Below, one piece after another: positions 30,929 through 32,837 of a stretch of 32,837 nucleotides of DNA. The notes beneath the pieces were generated by a model. That model did no database searches, had not been told where the DNA came from, and saw nothing but the letters and a program-made list of their open reading frames with translations. The translations under genes were made by a program, and so were the position numbers. The DNA is taken from assembly GCA_934277495.1 (NCBI GenBank), contig CAKQUI010000009.1, forward strand, positions 1 to 32,837, given 5' to 3'. This DNA is from an uncultured Clostridia bacterium (GTDB lineage: Bacteria > Bacillota > Clostridia > Peptostreptococcales > Anaerovoracaceae). Positions within the stretch are counted from its first letter, which is position 1. Every line of letters begins with the position of its first letter.

Positions 30929-31768
30929 TTACCACCTCTTCAGTGAATAACCCTTGGTCTTTATCTCTTCCAGCACCTCTATGTCCTGATTTTTCTTCAG
31001 CAGCACTCCTATGAACGGCATATCGTCTGACAGATGCTTTATATCCACTCCACTTATCATCAGCGCCTGTATCCAGTCCAGCAGCTCCGATGTGCTCGGC
31101 TTTTTCTGGATAGCATCCATCTTTCTTATCGCATAAAAAGCTTCCAGCGCCTTTTCCTGAAGCTTCCTGTCTATATCGCCGAAGTGTACTTTGATTATCT
31201 CTGCCATCTTTTTCTGGTCAGGGAATTCGATATAGTGGAAGATACATCTTCTCAGGAATGCGTCAGGCAGTTCCTTCTCCGCATTTGACGTGATGATGAC
31301 GATAGGTCTGTGCTTCGTCTTTATGGTCTCCTTCGTTTCATTGATGTAAAATTCCATCTTGTCCAGCTCCCAGAGCAGGTCATTAGGGAATTCCAGATCC
31401 GCCTTGTCTATCTCGTCTATCAGAAGCACCACCTGCTTGTCCGAATTGAAAGCCTCGCCCAGCTTGCCCAGCTTGATGTACTGCTTGATATCGGCAACAT
31501 CGCCTTCTCCGAACTGGCTGTCGTAAAGTCTCTGCACGGTATCATATACATAAAGACCTTCCTGAGCCTTTGTGGTGGATTTGATACCCCAGATTATCAG
31601 CTCCATGCCAAGAGACTTGGAAATAGCTTCCGCCAGCATAGTCTTTCCTGTACCCGGTTCGCCTTTTATCAGCAGCGGCTTCTGCAGAGCTATAGAAACA
31701 TTTACAGCGTTCATAAGCTCTTTTGTAACTACATATTCATCACTGCCTTTGAAAACATTCATACCCAT
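30929..31768 (-). CDS. MoxR-type AAA+ ATPase
   Basis: 279-residue AAA+ ATPase. Walker A is GEPGTGKT (36-43) and Walker B is VVLLIDEIDKAD (113-124). Sensor 1 lies in PIVIITSNAEKELPDAFLRRC, which also holds the arginine-finger region. A C-terminal lid follows. It forms a pair with the VWA gene three bases downstream. The start ATG 31768 lies some eleven bases after AAAGGAG; the ATG two codons later is a possible alternative. It begins 47 bases after the exporter gene and may be transcribed with it. Confidence 0.92.
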   Translation of the reverse strand: MGMNVFKGSDEYVVTKELMNAVNVSIALQKPLLIKGEPGTGKTMLAEAISKSLGMELIIWGIKSTTKAQEGLYVYDTVQRLYDSQFGEGDVADIKQYIKLGKLGEAFNSDKQVVLLIDEIDKADLEFPNDLLWELDKMEFYINETKETIKTKHRPIVIITSNAEKELPDAFLRRCIFHYIEFPDQKKMAEIIKVHFGDIDRKLQEKALEAFYAIRKMDAIQKKPSTSELLDWIQALMISGVDIKHLSDDMPFIGVLLKKNQDIEVLEEIKTKGYSLKRW

Positions 31769-31815
31769 TTGTTAAAAATCTCCTTTTCCATATATAAAAA
31801 TCAAAACATATACTA

Positions 31816-32832
31816 TCACAGTCCTGCCAGCGCACTTACCATCACCGGGACTGCAACTGAAAGAACAGCTCCTGTCACGAAGGAATATACTGCTATATCA
31901 CCTCTCGTAGCTCCTTCAACTATAGGCAGGCACACATCCATGGCTGCAGCTCCAGGCAGGCTGGTACATTCTATATACCCCACTTTCCTGGCTACTGCCG
32001 GTATTATCAGTATCGCTATCATCTCCCTCATGACATTGTGCATGAATGAAAGTGCACTTACCTTCAGCGAATAATCGGCGAGCATTGCAGGTGCCAGCGT
32101 ATACCAGCCGAATCCTGCGCCTACGCACATTGAATCCCTGAGGCCTACAGGCAGCACCAGCGATGCTGCTATGGCGCCAACCATCGTCCCGGCTATCACA
32201 GCAAAGGGGAATATCACGATACGCCACCCGGCTTCACGAAAACTATTTATGATGGTACCTTCAAGGCCGATATCCACGCCTACGAAAAACAGCAGCAGAC
32301 AAAGCCCGACGACTATGATACTGCCTGTTATCTCGATGAAACTGTCCGGCAGTATCAGATAACCTGCTGCGATACCCGCTGCAACAGACGTCACGATACA
32401 TATCGTCATAGTATGGTCAGTCCTTACTTTTTCCTTTTCATGCTCAGTCTCTTCACAGGCTGCTGCACCTGCATCATCCGGCTGATCTTCCTCCGGTGCG
32501 GTCTTCATACTGCACTCATCCGGCGTACCCGTCAGGTTCCTGCGCCGGCCTTCCTTATCGAACCCCATGGCCTTCCGCAGTGCGAACACTGCCGCTACGC
32601 TTCCTGCCATCATGAAAAGCGTCATACCAAGTGCTGTCAGTCCTATAGTGTCGAGAGATCTGACGATGCTTTCATCGGAGCCTATGCGGCTGCCCATTAT
32701 GAACACCAGTATCGTTATTGCTACTAAAGGCACTTTCCCTGCAAAACCCATCTCTCGATTGTTTTTCCTCATGATAGCTCCTGTGAAATAACCGATGACG
32801 GTCATCCCCAGATAAAGAACGGTCACACCCAT
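31816..32832 (-). CDS. Lysine exporter LysO family membrane protein
   Basis: 338-residue membrane protein with about eight hydrophobic helices in two halves. They are separated by a hydrophilic segment at about residues 95-140 that is rich in Glu and Asp. The second half carries the family's conserved stretch AGFGWYTLAPAMLADYS, then FMHNVMREMIAILIIP and SLPGAAAMDVCLPIVEGATRGD. The E. coli relative (YbjE) exports lysine; substrate specificity here is inferred. The ATG at 32832 is preceded immediately by an in-frame TAA, so the N-terminus is bounded, but its ribosome-binding site lies beyond the end of the window. Confidence 0.85.
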   Translation of the reverse strand: MGVTVLYLGMTVIGYFTGAIMRKNNREMGFAGKVPLVAITILVFIMGSRIGSDESIVRSLDTIGLTALGMTLFMMAGSVAAVFALRKAMGFDKEGRRRNLTGTPDECSMKTAPEEDQPDDAGAAACEETEHEKEKVRTDHTMTICIVTSVAAGIAAGYLILPDSFIEITGSIIVVGLCLLLFFVGVDIGLEGTIINSFREAGWRIVIFPFAVIAGTMVGAIAASLVLPVGLRDSMCVGAGFGWYTLAPAMLADYSLKVSALSFMHNVMREMIAILIIPAVARKVGYIECTSLPGAAAMDVCLPIVEGATRGDIAVYSFVTGAVLSVAVPVMVSALAGL

Positions 32833-32837
32833 TTATA

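Noticed and set aside
31310..32074. 254-codon open frame on the plus strand
   Set aside because: It runs antisense across moxR and the LysO-like gene, crossing the intergenic gap, with no start site or recognisable domain.
1..32837. tRNA, rRNA, CRISPR, insertion sequences and attachment sites
   Set aside because: No cloverleaf with a T-loop motif, no spaced direct repeats, no transposase or integrase and no terminal inverted repeats with target duplications were found on reading both strands.

Overview
The window looks like a chromosomal segment of an anaerobic, spore-forming member of the Clostridia (Bacillota). The evidence is a spoIIA-sigF operon, a sigK-type mother-cell sigma factor, a YlmC/YmxH-type PRC-barrel protein next to nrdR, an M3-type [FeFe] hydrogenase, a glycine riboswitch, Gram-positive ribosome-binding sites and free use of ATA isoleucine codons. 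The genus cannot be fixed from the sequence. No rRNA, tRNA, CRISPR array, insertion sequence or prophage was seen.

Layout. (1) 1-2.0 kb: a 45-codon ORF behind a forespore-type promoter, convergent with spoIIAA-spoIIAB-sigF. (2) 2.0-6.0 kb: thiI with its cysteine desulfurase, then RNase Y. (3) 6.1-11.0 kb: a cell-shape cluster, rodA (+) facing radC-PBP2-minD (-). The usual mreB, mreC, mreD, minC and minE are absent from it. (4) 11.1-15.2 kb: a Cys-rich DUF1540 protein and sigK (+), convergent with ylmC-nrdR-cmk-class B PBP (-). (5) 15.4-17.3 kb: a sodium:alanine/glycine symporter behind a glycine riboswitch with visible terminator and antiterminator arms. (6) 17.3-22.8 kb: a small alarmone synthetase with an extracytoplasmic trigger-factor-like lipoprotein, then a Tet(M)/EF-G-like GTPase fused to a YacP/Rae1-type NYN nuclease, divergent from lexA. 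(7) 22.8-26.8 kb: the decayed tail of a surface-protein gene, then an iron-sulfur/GltD-like flavoprotein overlapping an [FeFe] hydrogenase. (8) 26.8-32.8 kb: an AAA-ATPase/PD-(D/E)XK protein with its own HTH and a GATATC repeat array at its promoter, a small membrane protein, an ABM-fold monooxygenase, a MoxR-VWA pair and a LysO-type exporter.

Themes. The most unusual gene is the ribosomal GTPase-nuclease fusion (19173-21806). It joins in one chain a factor that should enter the ribosomal A site and a nuclease whose B. subtilis relative cuts mRNA in the A site. A second theme is compact regulation. At thiI/spoIIA and at the lipoprotein/symporter junction, the promoter of the downstream unit lies inside the terminator hairpin of the upstream gene. 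Transcripts from that promoter therefore lack one hairpin arm. At spoIIAA and at the PBP after cmk, the Shine-Dalgarno sequence itself forms part of the hairpin. Domain calls come from reading the protein sequences and were not confirmed by any search.
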